Shown here piece after piece: positions 23,216-35,371 of a stretch of DNA of 64,000 nucleotides (positions are counted from its first letter, which is position 1; each line of letters begins with the position of its first letter). Both the position numbers and the translations under genes were made by a program. A model generated the notes under the pieces. The model was not told the DNA's origin. It worked only from the letters and a program-made list of their open reading frames with translations, and searched no databases. Source of the DNA: Anolis sagrei (Eukaryota; Chordata; Lepidosauria; Squamata; Anolidae); NCBI RefSeq assembly GCF_037176765.1, contig NC_090024.1, positions 196,164,278-196,228,277 on the forward strand, read 5' to 3'.

Positions 23216-23589
23216 TATATGCAATGTTACCTGGCTGTTGCAATACTATGTCTGTTATGTTATAGGACGGCACCTTATGCACATGAAACTATCATAACTA
23301 GTAAATGGGATTATAGTTATAGTTTAATAATATTGAAATATCATGACCCCTGAAATTATTATACATGTACAGTGTAAAGACTGCTTGTATTTATTCTAGT
23401 GTGCACATTTAGCACTGCTTGTATAGCCTCACATTACTCTAATTTGGCAAGGAAAGTCCTAATTAATTCTCTGCTATCTCAGTTCTTCAGCTGTTTTTAA
23501 AATGCTCCAGTTTTCTCTCCCCTCCTTCCAGTTCCCCACTTTATCATCTGCTTATACCAATTCATGCAAATTAAAATGCAAAAGAGGGA

Positions 23590-23800
23590 CACTGTAGAAT
23601 TAATGCAGTTTGACATCACTTTAACTGCCATGCTCAATGCTACGGAATCCTGCGAATTGTAGCTTAATGAGGCATCAGCCCTATTTGGCAAAGAAGACTA
23701 AAATCTTTGTAAAACTACTACTTCCACATTTCCATAGTATTGAATCATGACAATTAATATGTCAAACTGTATTCATTTTACAGTGTAGATGCACACCCAG
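23590..23800. mobile_element. palindromic MITE (TCTACACTGTAGAAT family)
   Basis: The left terminus ACTGTAGAATTAATGCAGTT and the right terminus TTTTACAGTGTAGATGCAC are inverted. Inner blocks are CTTTAACTGCCATGCTCAAT and TCCATAGTATTGAATCATGA. Confidence 0.8.
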
Positions 23801-23937
23801 TAGGTTCAGGCAAAAGGAGAGGCACTGCTACAGCCTCTCCTGAATTATGTATTCTTCCTCATTTATAACTTTTGCCATCCTCACCACATTCTTATGTTAC
23901 TTGGCCAAGTCTCAACTTTCACCTATGAAATGGTGGG

Positions 23938-24150
23938 ATATGGACCTAAACACCCCAAATGCACCAGCTCTTGTTTGATCTTGGAAGCTAAGAAGGATCA
24001 ACTTTGGCTAGTACTTGGGTGGAAGACCACCAGTGAATACCAGGTGCTATATTTCAGAGGAAAGAACTAGCAAAACTACATGATTATTCCTTGCCAAAGA
24101 AAACCCCATGAAATATATGCAGTCGCCAGAAGCTGACAGGTGACATATAT
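23938..24150 (+). mobile_element. 5S rRNA-derived SINE
   Basis: The head GATCTTGGAAGCTAAGAAGG, TGGCTAGTACTTGGGTGGA, AGACCACCAGTGAATACC and AGGTGCTATA follows vertebrate 5S rRNA from near its 5' end through the internal promoter region to near its 3' end. It continues directly into TTGCCAAAGAAAACCCCATG and a Bov-B-like tail shared with tRNA SINEs. It is therefore a retroposon with a 5S promoter, not a 5S gene. Confidence 0.8.
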
Positions 24151-24357
24151 GGATCTGGAAAAGTTTCAGTTCTTACATACCTATCCTATGTACATGTCAT
24201 TATTTGAAGTCTCATTACAAATTGATAGACTGCAGCTTTAGCTTGCATTGTGCACTAGTGAAGTTCCTGGGAACCAGCCAATATTATCATTGAACAAACA
24301 GACTTTCATAACCATTCATTGCAAGATTGAATTCATAGCTGTGGGCAGGAGAGCTTA

Positions 24358-24570
24358 GGTGCATCTACACTGCAGAATTATTGCCGTTTGACACCGTTTT
24401 AACTGCCATGGAGCAATGCTATGGAATTGTGTGAGCTGTATTTTGTTGAAACACCAGTACTATTAAATAGGAAAGGAGAAAGACCATGTAACACTACCTT
24501 TCCCATGATTCCATAGCATGCCATTTAGTCATGCCAGTTTAAGGGGTATCAAGCGGCATTAATTCTACTA
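24358..24570. mobile_element. palindromic MITE (TCTACACTGTAGAAT family)
   Basis: It starts GGTGCATCTACACTGCAGAA and has the blocks TTTTAACTGCCATGGAGCAA and CCCATGATTCCATAGCATG. The right terminus is eroded. Confidence 0.78.
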
Positions 24571-24628
24571 TGTTCAAACACAGTGGTGAGCTTATTCTCT
24601 AGGATATAGATATTAGTATTCTCCTTTG

Positions 24629-24952
24629 GGGCTGTGATGGCTCAGTGGGTTAAACCACTAAGTTGCAGAACTTGCTGACCAGAAGACTGGCAGTTTGAAT
24701 CCGTGGGATGGGCTGAGCTCTTGTGGTTACCCTCAGCTTCTGCCAACCTAGCAGTTCGAAAACAGTGAAATGTGAGATCAATAGGTATCACTTTGGCGGG
24801 AAGGTAATGGCACTCCATGCAGTCATGCCAGCCACATAACCTTGGAGGCGTCTACAGACAATACCAGCTCTTCGGCTTAGAAATTGAGATGAGCACCACT
24901 CCCCAGAGTTGGATTCAACTAAGGTTAACGTCTAGGGAAAACCTTTACCTTT
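24629..24952 (+). mobile_element. tRNA-derived SINE (Sauria-like), near full length
   Basis: The tRNA-like head TGATGGCTCAGTGGGTTAAA is followed by AGTTCGAAAACAGTGAAATG, GGCGGGAAGGTAATGGCACT and the 3' end AACCTTTACCTTTTT. A clear target duplication is not visible. Confidence 0.82.
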
Positions 24953-26105
24953 TTAAAATTTTCCTTTGCTTGATGGCCAAATTCTAAAGTGAAGAAGATG
25001 ATCTTCATGTGATATGGAACTGAATCTTACACATGATACAGAACTCTATCTTGCATGTGAAGAGGATTTACACAGTTCCTTGTGATTCAATGCAACGTTT
25101 ACCACTAAAATGCAATGTAATGGGAATATAATAAGAAAATGGCTTATAGTTAGATATATGGATCAGCTCTCACATTCCAGATATTTCCTTCATTAACCAA
25201 CTTGGGTTGGGTCCTAAAGATACATCATGTGGCTGAAACTGAAACCATACTGTGACATAATACAATCACATTGCCACAGTTAATGGACTGAATCCCAACC
25301 CATGCAGTGCTTCAGCGTTGTTTACGGAGACAGTTGGAAATACTAATGATGAAGGCCAGCACAAGAAATATTGCAGCTGAGGAGGTGTGACAAATGCAAC
25401 CACTATTTGTGTATCAAGTTTTAGAGAACATAAGACTGGTCACATTATTCTGGATCTGAGGCAAAAAAAGAAATCCTGACATATCTGTTTCTGACAGTAG
25501 AAGGAATATAATAATAATGGGCAGTTTACTGTTTTTCCATCGTACCTCCTCATTAGTTGACTGGACAAATCCTGGACAGTGCCGGAAAGCCTGGAAGTAA
25601 TGTCAGTAGCAGAAAATTCAGTTGTAATAACAGTGGAACTGCCATTGTGATTTAAATAGAAAATTGTGGCTCCAACAAACAGACCTTTAGAATTTCAGTA
25701 AGTTCGAGACACTGTGCACAGTAGTTATTTTTTCTTTCCTTTCTTAATGAGTTTTGTATGGAATCAGCAGTTGAAAAGCACAAAAGAATTACAATTTGAA
25801 GTTGCCACTATTGTGTATTCAACACAGGATGACCAAAATGAAACTCTTGGAAGTTCCCTGAATCTACAGTGCTATACTCAGTTAGAAATAAGATGCATTT
25901 AACTCTGTGAGACTTATTTGTAAGTATGCCTAAACCTGCATTCAGTCCAAGAAACCTAAAGACTTACATATTGAAATTAAAATAAAGTTGTGATGAGCTG
26001 TAATTCAATTCCATTATGTGTTATTTACAATAGCAGTTAATTATTTTTTTAGATCCATCCCATTGGTAACACATAGCCTTCCCTGGGAGATCGCGGACAC
26101 ATTTG
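24953..26105. other. non-coding stretch without recognised features
   Basis: I see no exon or repeat family. Sequence composition is ordinary AT-rich. Confidence 0.45.
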
Positions 26106-26505
26106 GGTTGCATCTATACCACATTATCAAACGTAAGGCCCACAGGCTGAATCCAGCCCTCTGCATCATTTTATGTGACCTGTGAGGCTTTCAATGCCAG
26201 GCAAATAGTTACATTTATATACGGTGGCTCTTCGAAAGCAACCATAAGACTGATGTGACCCTTGGTAAAAATGATTTTGACACCCCTGATATATACCATA
26301 GAATGAATGCAGTTTGGCACTGTTTTAACTGCCATGGCTCAATGCAATGGAATCCTGAGGGTTATAGTTTTATAAGGTCTTTAGCTTTATCTACCCAAAA
26401 ATGCTGGTACCTCACCAAACTAAAATGCCTAGGATTTCATAGCATTGAGCCATGGCACTTAAATTGGTGTCAAACTGCATTCATTCTACAATGTAGATGC
26501 AGCCT
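26106..26505. mobile_element. palindromic MITE with a hAT insertion in its left terminus
   Basis: The MITE terminus GGTTGCATCTATACC is broken and resumes as ATACCATAGAATGAATGCAG. The right end ATTCTACAATGTAGATGCAG is intact. Inner blocks TTTTAACTGCCATGGCTCAA and TTTCATAGCATTGAGCCATG are inverted. Confidence 0.78.
26122..26290 (+). mobile_element. short hAT-type element nested in MITE terminus
   Basis: It carries TATCAAACGTAAGGCCCACA at the left and ATTTTGACACCCCTG at the right, a hAT terminal pair with an eroded left end. The flanks CTATACCA and ATATACCA are an 8-bp target duplication with one change. Confidence 0.7.
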
Positions 26506-27750
26506 TACTTTGTTTTTCGCCAGTTCTCTCAGCCTGTTGCTCTCTCTCCATCCCAAGTAATATTAAACACAGGAAACATATATAATGACATTGCAGTGGT
26601 GAAGCAGACGTTGCAACCCATGCCGGTTGGAAAGATCATCTAGGCAACGAAGAACAATGGATTCATGAAACAAGGCAGTTCTTTCTGATCATTCCAACTT
26701 GAGAGACTGCCAGGTACTTCAAACAGAGAAGCAAGCTGCCACTATTTTCAGGTACAACAGTTCCTTTCTTCTGGCTTCTCAGGTATTTCATGAGTGTTCG
26801 CAGGCACCACCTTCATTTGGCATGTTGTTCTTCTGCATAATTTGTTGCTGACACCTGAGAAGAGAATCTCGTGGCTTCAATGTGTCCCAACCTATTAATT
26901 AGCTCCTTCTAGGATGTGGGTTAGAATATAGTAGTTCATCCTATATTATTGCTCTAGAACAGATTAACATGGATTTCTTTACAGATTGGTAACAGAGGAA
27001 TGTTAAAAAGGTCCATTCTTTCCACATACACACACACCCCGCTCTAATAAAATGAAAATAATTGAATTTCGGTATCCCTACATATTAATAATATTTGTCT
27101 CAGACCAAGAGTTTAATTATAAACAAGATTAACCATGCAAAATTCATTTATAGCCTCCTTTTTTTAACTAATTAACAGTTTTACTAAAATTACATCATGT
27201 TGCCCTACACATTTTTTTAAAAGTATGAATTGGTATTAATTTTGCACCAGTTTGATTGAATTTAATAGATTGGCAAATTAGCAAAATGATAACATGCCCG
27301 GGATTGCTGATGCCCTTTCCCCTTGCCCTATGAACTTGCATTCTTTAGATAATTTTCAAATGTTTTTGCATAAATTTAGAGAAACAAGAGAAAATGAGAA
27401 AACTTTGTTCTTTTCCTTCTTTCCTTTCCTTCTTTTTTTTGGGGGGCGGGAGGCATATTGAATTCCAATTTGTACTGAATTATCTTTGACCAATCCTTCC
27501 TCTTCAACTTTTTTATTACTCATTGTTTTAAGTCTGAAAGGCCTTCAACTCTATTTTAAATTATATATGCAGAATTCTAAAGAAATTGTTACCAAATCAA
27601 GGTGAAATTAAAATATTATTTCAACTCACTTGTTTAGGGAAACAGGAAAAGGAATATTTAATCTAGTTTACTGGCTGCAGAACACAACAGGGCACCCTCT
27701 GTCCTGGTGCCATAAAGACTGGCGTGTCTCTACACAGCAAAATGAATACA
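26506..27750. other. non-coding stretch without recognised features
   Basis: AT-rich sequence with a short CA run near 27027-27036. No exon or repeat family is recognised. Confidence 0.45.
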
Positions 27751-27904
27751 TTCTCTACCCTGCAGAATAAATAAATGGCATCACTAACTGCCATGTCTCA
27801 ATGCTACAAAATTCTTGGATTTCTAGTTTGATGAGGCACTACCATTCTCTGTCAGAGAAATGGCTCAATGCTACAGAATCATGGGAACTGTAATTTTAGA
27901 AGGG

Positions 27905-28260
27905 CCTGTGCTGGATGGGATTACACTCCCCCTGAAGACATAGGTCCACAGTTTGGGGTCGCCCTGGACTCAGTGTTGAACCTGGAAGCCCAGGCTTCTA
28001 CAGAGGCCAGGAATGTCTTTGCACATTTAAAACTTGTGCAGTAAACTGCACCCATTCCAGAGGTGCAGTTGCTGCACACACACTGCGTGGGGGTGCCTTT
28101 CAAGAGTGTTCGGAAACTTCTGCTGTTCCAAAGAGCTGTGGCCAGTTTGATAACTGGGGCTGGCTACAGAGAGCAGGCAATCCCCCTGTTGCTGTGGCTC
28201 CAGGACCCCAAACTGAACTGTGAAATCAGCAATAGAGCTGACAATTACCCTTGCCACAGT
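27905..28260 (+). mobile_element. L2-type LINE fragment, degraded
   Basis: Bases from GGCCTGTGCTGGATGGGATT onward align by eye with the element at 1-813 (its bases from about 150 on). The peptide FKSVRKLLLFQRAVASLITG corresponds to the KTARKLQLVQRAAAMLLTG segment. The frame is broken. Confidence 0.75.
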
Positions 28261-28299
28261 TTCGGGTGACTTCTCAGTGAACATGCCACAGGTTGCACA

Positions 28300-29400
28300 G
28301 GGACTACATGTGCACCACACACCTCAGGGCATGGTTCAACATTTAGTTTAGAAGTAACTCCAATCCCTTCACAATGTCCTGTGAGACACATAATGAGTCT
28401 GGGATGAGCCACGTGGTTCTCTTCAGATGTTAGTTTATTCCTCTGAATGTTTCTTCATCTCTATTGCCAAATTGGATCCTCTCTCTAGGGATCCCATTTA
28501 TAAGGTACCAACACTCTCAGCACCCACTGCATGATCAGTCAAAACCCATTGTCTTGTTATGACCGGGCAGTGTCAGGGTCATCAAATCTCATTACCTCTG
28601 ACCCAGCCACATTCCTGTCCTCCTGCACCCCTTTCCTGGGTGGACCAAGAATAGTGAAAAACTTCAAACTGAGCAACGGCAATTCATTAAATTTCCCTCC
28701 ATGCCTGAAGCCAATCAACAGCAATGACAGAATTCCTGTGCCTATTAGGGAGAGGATCCTAGCCAGCCATGATCTAGACCAGGGATCCTCAAAGTTTTTG
28801 AACAGAGGGCCAGGTCATAGTCCCTCAAACTGTTGGAGGGCCAGATTATAATTTGGAAAAAAATGAATTCCTATGCACACTGCACATATTTTATTTGTAG
28901 TGCAAAAAACATTTAACAATGCAATAATTAAAATGAAGAACATTTTTAACAAATATAAACTTATTAGTATTTCAATGGGAAGTGTGGGATAGCTTTTGGC
29001 TGATGAGATAGGTTTGTTGTTGTTGTTTTGTGCTTTCAAGTAATTTCAGACGTAGGTTGACCCTGAGCGAGGGCCGGGTAAATGACCTTGGAGGGCTGTA
29101 TCTGACCCCCGGGCCTTAGTTTGAGGACCCCTGTTCTAGACCGATCAGCAACCAGGGCAGCAAAGTCCTTTGTTTCAAATGCCTATCAGAGTGCTACAAA
29201 TGTTTTTGTATGTTTGTACTGAGTTATTCCTCTTTTGGTCAAAGGAGAATAAAGCCTCTGTTCTTTGTCTTCATCCTGTTTTTGTGTTATTTGGTCCTTT
29301 GGGGAGCTTGACATGCCAGACTTTTGAACCCACTGTCCTTGCAGAGCTGAAATCTCCCTGCTAGCTTTCTGGCGGCAGGCATTTAAGGAGGTTTTTAAGA
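28300..29400. other. unclassified insert, faintly LTR-like
   Basis: The sequence around the hAT element at 28780-29133 is not host-gene-like. It includes an AATAAA at about 29249 in a T-rich context reminiscent of a solo LTR. I cannot define ends or a family, so this is only a note on what fills the interval. Confidence 0.2.
28780..29133 (+). mobile_element. non-autonomous hAT element, complete
   Basis: The termini CAGGGATCCTCAAAG and TTTGAGGACCCCTG are inverted repeats. The flanking octamers ATCTAGAC and TTCTAGAC form an 8-bp target duplication with one change. It is the best-preserved copy of the family seen also at 16217-16737. Confidence 0.9.
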
Positions 29401-29552
29401 TCAAGTTGTATCACTTTTACAGTAAACCTTGAGTCTCTTTTATTAAAGAGGAAAAGTGGGGAAACAACAAGACCAACAACAGTAGTAGTAGCAGCAGCAG
29501 TTAAAGTGGTATCAAACCATATTATTTCTACATTGTAGATGCACCCTAGAAG

Positions 29553-31564
29553 GAAAAGAGAAACCTACCAAACTTAATACATAAACCATTGAAAAATCTT
29601 TGCAAATTGCAGCAAGAAATCTATGAAGCCTTGCAAAATTTATAAGATGCTGCTCCCCTGCACTGCAGCACCTTCATGGTTGTTCCTTTAGACAAAGAGG
29701 CCTCAATGTCCTAACTTTATTTTCCAAACATTGGATCAATCAGCTGTGAAGTTGGGTTTACTTTCTACTGAACAGTAGCTTCGCTAAATTTAATTTATTT
29801 ATTCAATGCTTCCTTGTACAAAAGTAGGGGCTCATCTATAAGGAACTTGACCTTCAAGATCCATTGCAATAATCATTGTCTATTATCAAGGAAGCAATGG
29901 GTGTTTTGGCTAATACTAATTTCAGAAATATGTATGACCGGTTCTTCCTCTACCAAAGCCAACTGGCTTTAATAAACTATGTTTCTTTCCTTAATAGCCT
30001 TTCTCATCCCTTTTTATGCTTTGCCATAGTTATTGTTACAGGGTAGTTAGATAATGCCATTATTTGTTAAATAGACCATTTTTCAAGCGACTTGTTAAGA
30101 AATAAGTATTAACTTTTACCCTGCAACTGCTCTAATTTGACAGGGACAAGCTCAGTTGATTCTTTGTTGTCTCATTTTATTTTCAGATGCTTTAAAAATG
30201 TTCTAGTTTGCCTAACTTCCTTTGACTTTCTTCTTTTGTACTCAACTTACAGTTGCTACAAACTGAGTTCAAAGAGTAAAAGTAGACTGCACTCGGTTCA
30301 CTTAGCTTGAGGGAGAGAAGGGGGCAAAATCTTGCCCTTCCACTCAGTAGGCTCGGGCAAAAACAAGCTGCTGCAACCTCTCTGAATTTGTATGTTTTTC
30401 TCATTAATAAGTTTTGCCATCTTGACCATGGTCTGATGTCGTTTTCTAAGCTAGCGCACAAATGTCATCTCCTCAAATGCCTAGCATTCCATTCTCTTAA
30501 TAATTCACTAAAAAGGACCTTGATTAGAGGAGAGAACCATAATTATTCCAGTTCCACAAGTAAACTACTGTATGAAATAGGTCGGCACACATGCACCTAA
30601 AACTTCAACTACTTTGTATTCAATATGACTGCTGAGTAGACATGCATATGTCTGTGGTGTATGTATAAGGTGTGAAAATAACAGCAAATGCTCAAAATGA
30701 CTTCCTGTTACTGACAGTTAAGCAAGCTATATTATCAAAAGATCACCTTTTTCCATATTACTCACTGAAACAGTGTTTAATGTTTGTACAACTCCTAATA
30801 CACGCTAATACGAGAGGACACTGTATTACAAGGTCTCCAACAAGGTGTCTGAAAACACACTCAAAATCTGACTTCAGACTCAGAACAAATGACAGTGGAT
30901 CTATTAAAACTGGAAATAAATCATTTTAAAAGAAAAAAAATATTATTAAACATGTACACAATCATTTAGATTGTTTCAGATAATAATATAGGCCTATCAT
31001 TAACCATGCTTTGTCTTACACGCACTTCCTCCTCTTTCTTGTATGTTTCCTTCCTTCCCTGGCCAGAATTATGCCTGGACTGATATAAGCACGCCCTCTA
31101 ACATTTCACAGACACATGTGAACTAGCATTATTAGAATATCATCAAGATGAAATAATGCACGAGCTAGAAAAGGCTGCATCAGATTGCTTTTGCCCTTAC
31201 TGAGAAGGGCAAAATCCCTGCCACTTATCTTTTCTCCACACTGCTGAGTTAACAGAGTGCAATGTACTGAGCTGAGTGCAAACTACTTTTACTCTCGGAT
31301 CTCATTGAACTGAAGGAAGCAGAGGAGAAAAAGGGGAAAAAAGAGGAAACAGAAACGGAGACATTTAGAAAACATTTGAAAAATAGGATTAGACAGATGT
31401 GTCCCTGCCATAGTTGGAGGATATGTGTGAAAACAAGGAAAAAGTGTTAATGTTCCCACTGAACCACAGTTAGATTACTGGCCAAAGTAAAATCTGAAGT
31501 GGACTTTATTCTTACATAAAGACCCCATCTAAACAATTTCAGGCCGGTATTGATGAAAGTGAGA
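29553..31564. other. non-coding stretch without recognised features
   Basis: About 2 kb of apparently unique sequence. Short reading frames on both strands near 30192-30600 overlap each other and resemble no family I know. Confidence 0.45.
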
Positions 31565-32190
31565 GTGCCTTGGACTGCCAGAAGATCCAGCCAGTCCATA
31601 CTTCAGGAAATAAAGCCCGACTGCTCATTGTAGGGAAGGATAGTAGAGGCCAAGATGAAGTACTTTTGCCACATCATGAGAAGAAAGGAAAGCTTAGAGA
31701 AGACAGTGATGCTCGGCAGGCATGTAGCCGGGGGGGGGGGGGGGGACTTGGGGGGCTTCAGCCCCCCCCCCCCCCCCCGAAATTCTCATGGTGGTTTGCG
31801 AAAAGGCCTTACTGGTGCATTATTTAAACTGTTATGTTTATTCATATCATGATCTAATCACCATACTCAATATATCCCATATGCATGGGGGTATTGGGGT
31901 AACGATATAAAAGGTTTGCTAGGGTAGACCCTCTTTCACTCAGACTCAGCCACCCCCGAAACAAACTCCGCCCCCCCCCCCCCCCCGAATCGAAATCCTG
32001 GCTATGGGCCTCATGCTGGGGAAAACGGAAGGAAAAAGGAAGAGGGGCCGACCAAGGGCAAGATGGATGGCATCCTTGAAGTGACTGGATTGACCTTGAA
32101 GGAGCTGGGGATGGTGACGGCCGACAGGGAGCTCTGGCATGGACTGGTCCATGAGGTCATGAAGAGTCGGAAATGACTGAACGAATGAAC
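31565..32190 (+). mobile_element. Bov-B LINE 3' end, split by a hAT element
   Basis: Left part: AGATGAAGTACTTTTGCCAC to GAGAAGACAGTGATGCT. Right part: GGGGAAAACGGAAGG, GGGGCCGACCAAGGGCAAGA to GAGTCGGAAATGACTGAACG. Together they are the Bov-B C-terminal and 3' tail region, interrupted at 31717-32012. Confidence 0.85.
31717..32012. mobile_element. hAT-type element with long G and C tracts
   Basis: The termini CAGGCATGTAGCC and GGCTATGGGCCTC match inverted at about 10 of 13 positions. The octamers ATGCTCGG (31709-31716) and ATGCTGGG (32013-32020) are the target duplication. Inside are G16 at 31730-31745, C17 at 31762-31778 and C16 at 31971-31986. Confidence 0.8.
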
Positions 32191-33117
32191 AATAACATTG
32201 AAGAAAGTGGTTTTGCTATGCAGATGATTACATAGGAAATCCTGGAACCAATTTGAAACCTAGATGGTGATTATACAAACCACAAAGTATTAATTCACAT
32301 TAAGGACTTTCTTTCATACACTTTTGTGGGGAGCTTGTTGTCTGGCTGCTGCAGTCTGAACCACATTAAATAGTCAGTGTAGATGGGGTATAAGATTCCA
32401 GTCTACTGAAACCGATATTCAAGTACATACATAAGTAAAGCACAATTATATATTTATCCTAAATAAAATTGCCCCCATTCCCTTAGTTTTCTACTATTTT
32501 CACCCTCCCTACCTTCCTCCCCTGCAACAAATTTTATTTTTCCAGGAAGCTCATTTCCTGGGAACTTCAGGTGGCAAACAATGTCAACATTAAAAACAAT
32601 CTTTAACACCATATAAACACCCAGCACAGTTATAAAACAGTAATGAACCGTTTGAGCCAAGGCATATCCAAGGATATTAAAATTTCATGCCAACTGTCGT
32701 CAACATTTAAATCTACAATGTCAGGGCCTGACAAATCTCTGCTGCCAGAGTGGATGTGACTGAGAAGTTTCTATTCCTTGTGGCTGCAATTCTTAACTTC
32801 CTGAGACAAGGAACATGGATACAGACCACCAGAATATGTGCTGCTGAGGCAGAGCCCTTTGTAAAGCAACAAGCATAAGTGGTGCTTTGACACAAATTTA
32901 GGGCTTCTTACTATAGCCCTTGAAGGGAACTTTGAAACTATAGCTAGGGAAAAGTGGAGCAGCTAGACTCAACCAGAACATCATATTGAGACAATATAAC
33001 ACATAAAGTGACTCTACTGACTGCCTCTAGTAAACTTCTAATCTGAGTTTAAAGTGGTATGATAACATTCAAGACCCTACATAGCATGGGATCTCAATTC
33101 TTGGAGGAGGTCCAGTT
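32191..33117. other. non-coding stretch without recognised features
   Basis: No exon or repeat family is recognised between the Bov-B tail and the SINE. Confidence 0.45.
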
Positions 33118-33330
33118 TGGGGGGGAGAGGGGTTCCGTGTCAGGAGAGACTTGAGAAACTGCAAGTCACTTCTAGTGTGAGAGAATTGGCAGTCTGAAAG
33201 GACGTTGCCTAGGGGACACCTGGATATTTTGATGTTTTATCATCCTTGTGGGAGACTTCTCTCATGTCCCTGCATGGGAAGCTGGCACTGACAGAGGGAG
33301 CTCATCCGCACTCTCCCCAGTGGAAGAGCC
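33118..33330 (-). mobile_element. second-family SINE, head truncated
   Basis: In plus orientation it reads GTGTCAGGAGAGACTTGAGA, AACTGCAAGTCACTTCTAGT and GGGAGCTCATCCGCACTCTC, the 3' and central parts of the SINE type at 22791-23059. The tRNA head is missing. Confidence 0.8.
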
Positions 33331-33762
33331 CTTCTCTGTATTTTGCCAGTGGCAGCGCTAACAGTACAAAATTATTATTATATAATAATTATTATTTATT
33401 ATTATTAATGGGAGAGAGCATTTTCTGCTATGGCATTTGTGGAAAACACTCCTTTTAGTGGCTTAGCTGGCACTAATAATGTCATTCTCTGGCCAAATCA
33501 AAACACGACTTTTTCTTAAAGCCCTTTGAGCCTGGTTGGTTTTATTCAAACCTGCATACTGTGTTTATAGTTTGAAACTCTTTTAAACTTTTAAGACTGG
33601 TTTTGTCTGGTTTCAACCTGTCAATTATACTATGTAACAAAATTTGAAAGATTTTCTGTTCCTAGTTTTAAAGTGTTATTCCTGTTTAATTGTGCAGTAC
33701 TTACTTTGAAAGTACAATTGTAATACTACAGAAACTTCGTTTTTGTGGCTGCCACAAATTTA

Positions 33763-33910
33763 GGCCCCTTCCACACTGCCATATGATCCAGATTATCAAA
33801 GCAGATAATCCACTTAGTCTGCTTTGATCTGGATTATACGGGTCTACACTGCCATATAATCCAGTTCAAAACAGATAATCTGGAATTTATATGGCAGTGT
33901 AAAAGGGGCC
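33763..33910. mobile_element. palindromic MITE (GGCCCTTCCACAC family)
   Basis: The termini GGCCCCTTCCACACTGCC and GGCAGTGTAAAAGGGGCC are inverted. Inner blocks ATGATCCAGATTATCAAAGC and GATAATCTGGAATTTATATG are complementary in part. It is well preserved. Confidence 0.85.
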
Positions 33911-35126
33911 TATATTGAATTGGCTGAGACTCAATTGAAAAGCTATAGCAAAATGTGCTCCAGGATGACCCACAAAAAATTCTGCATCTGTACTCAAGTA
34001 AACATACAGTTCAGTTTTAGTAAATTTGAGCTCTCAGTGGGATAGGAAAAACCACCAACTAAAGTTTCAGATTTTTGTTTTAACCTTGGGACATCAGCTA
34101 ATACCATTTCTAATATGTGATATCTCATTGGAGTAAAAAAACAAAACAAAAAAAAAACCCCTGTACTCCTTGATTTTCCTACATCATTTAGGGATAATGT
34201 ATATTTAAACTAAAGCTGCATAACATTCTTCCAAAGAAGGTACTCTTTGAGATTAATTTCAAAAAGTGTTAGACCTTAAATCTGTAGAAACTAGATTTGT
34301 CTTTTTCTGCAACTCAGGTGCATGCTCTTGTTTTGCTTTCAGTGTTGCCTAGTGGAACGTATTAAAGGGGGGGGGGGGGTTAAAGCCAAACTTACTAGAT
34401 CCCCCACTCCTACATCCATTGCACATTATATGTTTTTAAGATCTTTCCAAACGTTAGATGTTCTGTAAAGGCTTTTTCAGATATTGTATACAGCTTATTA
34501 TTTCTTAAAGTAGTAATATCCTGCCTGCTATTATACAGCCTCAGGATAATGTACAAAACGAAATCAGTTTAATCAACAGCATAAAATAATGTAACCTAAA
34601 AGTGTATTAAATAACACAACCACAATTTTTGTTCTTGGGTTATAAATGTCATTGCCTAATTGGTTCTATCATAAAAATATAGAAAAAGTTTATTAAACGG
34701 AAAAAACTTTCTCTTGCCACGTCCTTGATGTTCCACATTTTGCTTTTACTTTTAAGAGTCTCACTTGAGGACTCTTGTGAGCTATATGTGACATGCAAAC
34801 TTTGGAACACTGCATCTCAAACTCTAAACATTCTTTAAAGGTAAGTTCAGACTTTTCTAGTACCTCTTGTGATTTTCAGAAATATAAAAAGCTGCATAAA
34901 ATAGCTGAGACGCCCTCTACTGTCATATTATGGCTACAGTTATAACCACACTCACAAAGAATGTATTCCTGCAAAACACTAAGTTTAAAATGCAAATTTT
35001 AGTATATAGTCTTAATCAGGCAAAGTAGTACAATGCCTATTCATTTACAGGTGCACAATTGTACCTGATACGTATACCTACTGTAATTAACTAAGCCTCT
35101 GGGAATAATAAATGCTATTTTCAAAA
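33911..35126. other. non-coding stretch with one poly(G) tract
   Basis: No gene or repeat family is recognised. A G13 run lies at 34367-34379. Confidence 0.45.
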
Positions 35127-35345
35127 CCTGAATACGGGGTGACTTTAGTGTCTGCTAAGGTTTGGTTCCAGGACCTCTATCCCTCCATAGATACTAAAAT
35201 CCCTGGATGGTCAAATCCTATTATATACAATGGTATAGTAAAATCGTGTCCCTTATTTTTTTAAGTAATGATCAAGGTTTGCTTTTGAATTGGGGGGGGG
35301 GGGTATTTTTAAGCAGTGGATAGCTGTGGATACAGTATCTGTGCA
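35127..35345 (+). mobile_element. Tc/mariner-like short repeat
   Basis: GGTTTGGTTCCAGGACCTC, CCTATTATATACAATGGTAT and TCAAGGTTTGCTTTTGAATT are shared with the copies at 13615 and 45110. A G12 tract at 35292-35303 interrupts it. Superfamily uncertain. Confidence 0.55.
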
Positions 35346-35371
35346 TTAAGCGCATTTAGGTTCCTTACCTA

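Larger units (their letters stand above)
27751..29552. mobile_element. palindromic MITE broken open by about 1.6 kb of later DNA
   Basis: The left arm (CTACCCTGCAGAATAAATAA to GGGAACTGTAATTTTAG near 27903) and the right arm (TTAAAGTGGTATCAAACCAT to TCTACATTGTAGATGCACCC near 29500-29550) fit one MITE of the TCTACACTGTAGAAT family. In between lie an L2-type LINE fragment, a hAT element and unclassified sequence. Confidence 0.65.

Noticed and set aside
23938-24060. Possible 5S rRNA gene
   Set aside because: It is diverged from 5S rRNA and continues directly into a SINE tail, so it is a retroposon head.
28300-29400. Solo LTR
   Set aside because: Only an AATAAA in a T-rich context suggests it. 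No terminal dinucleotides or target duplication could be defined, so no element is claimed.
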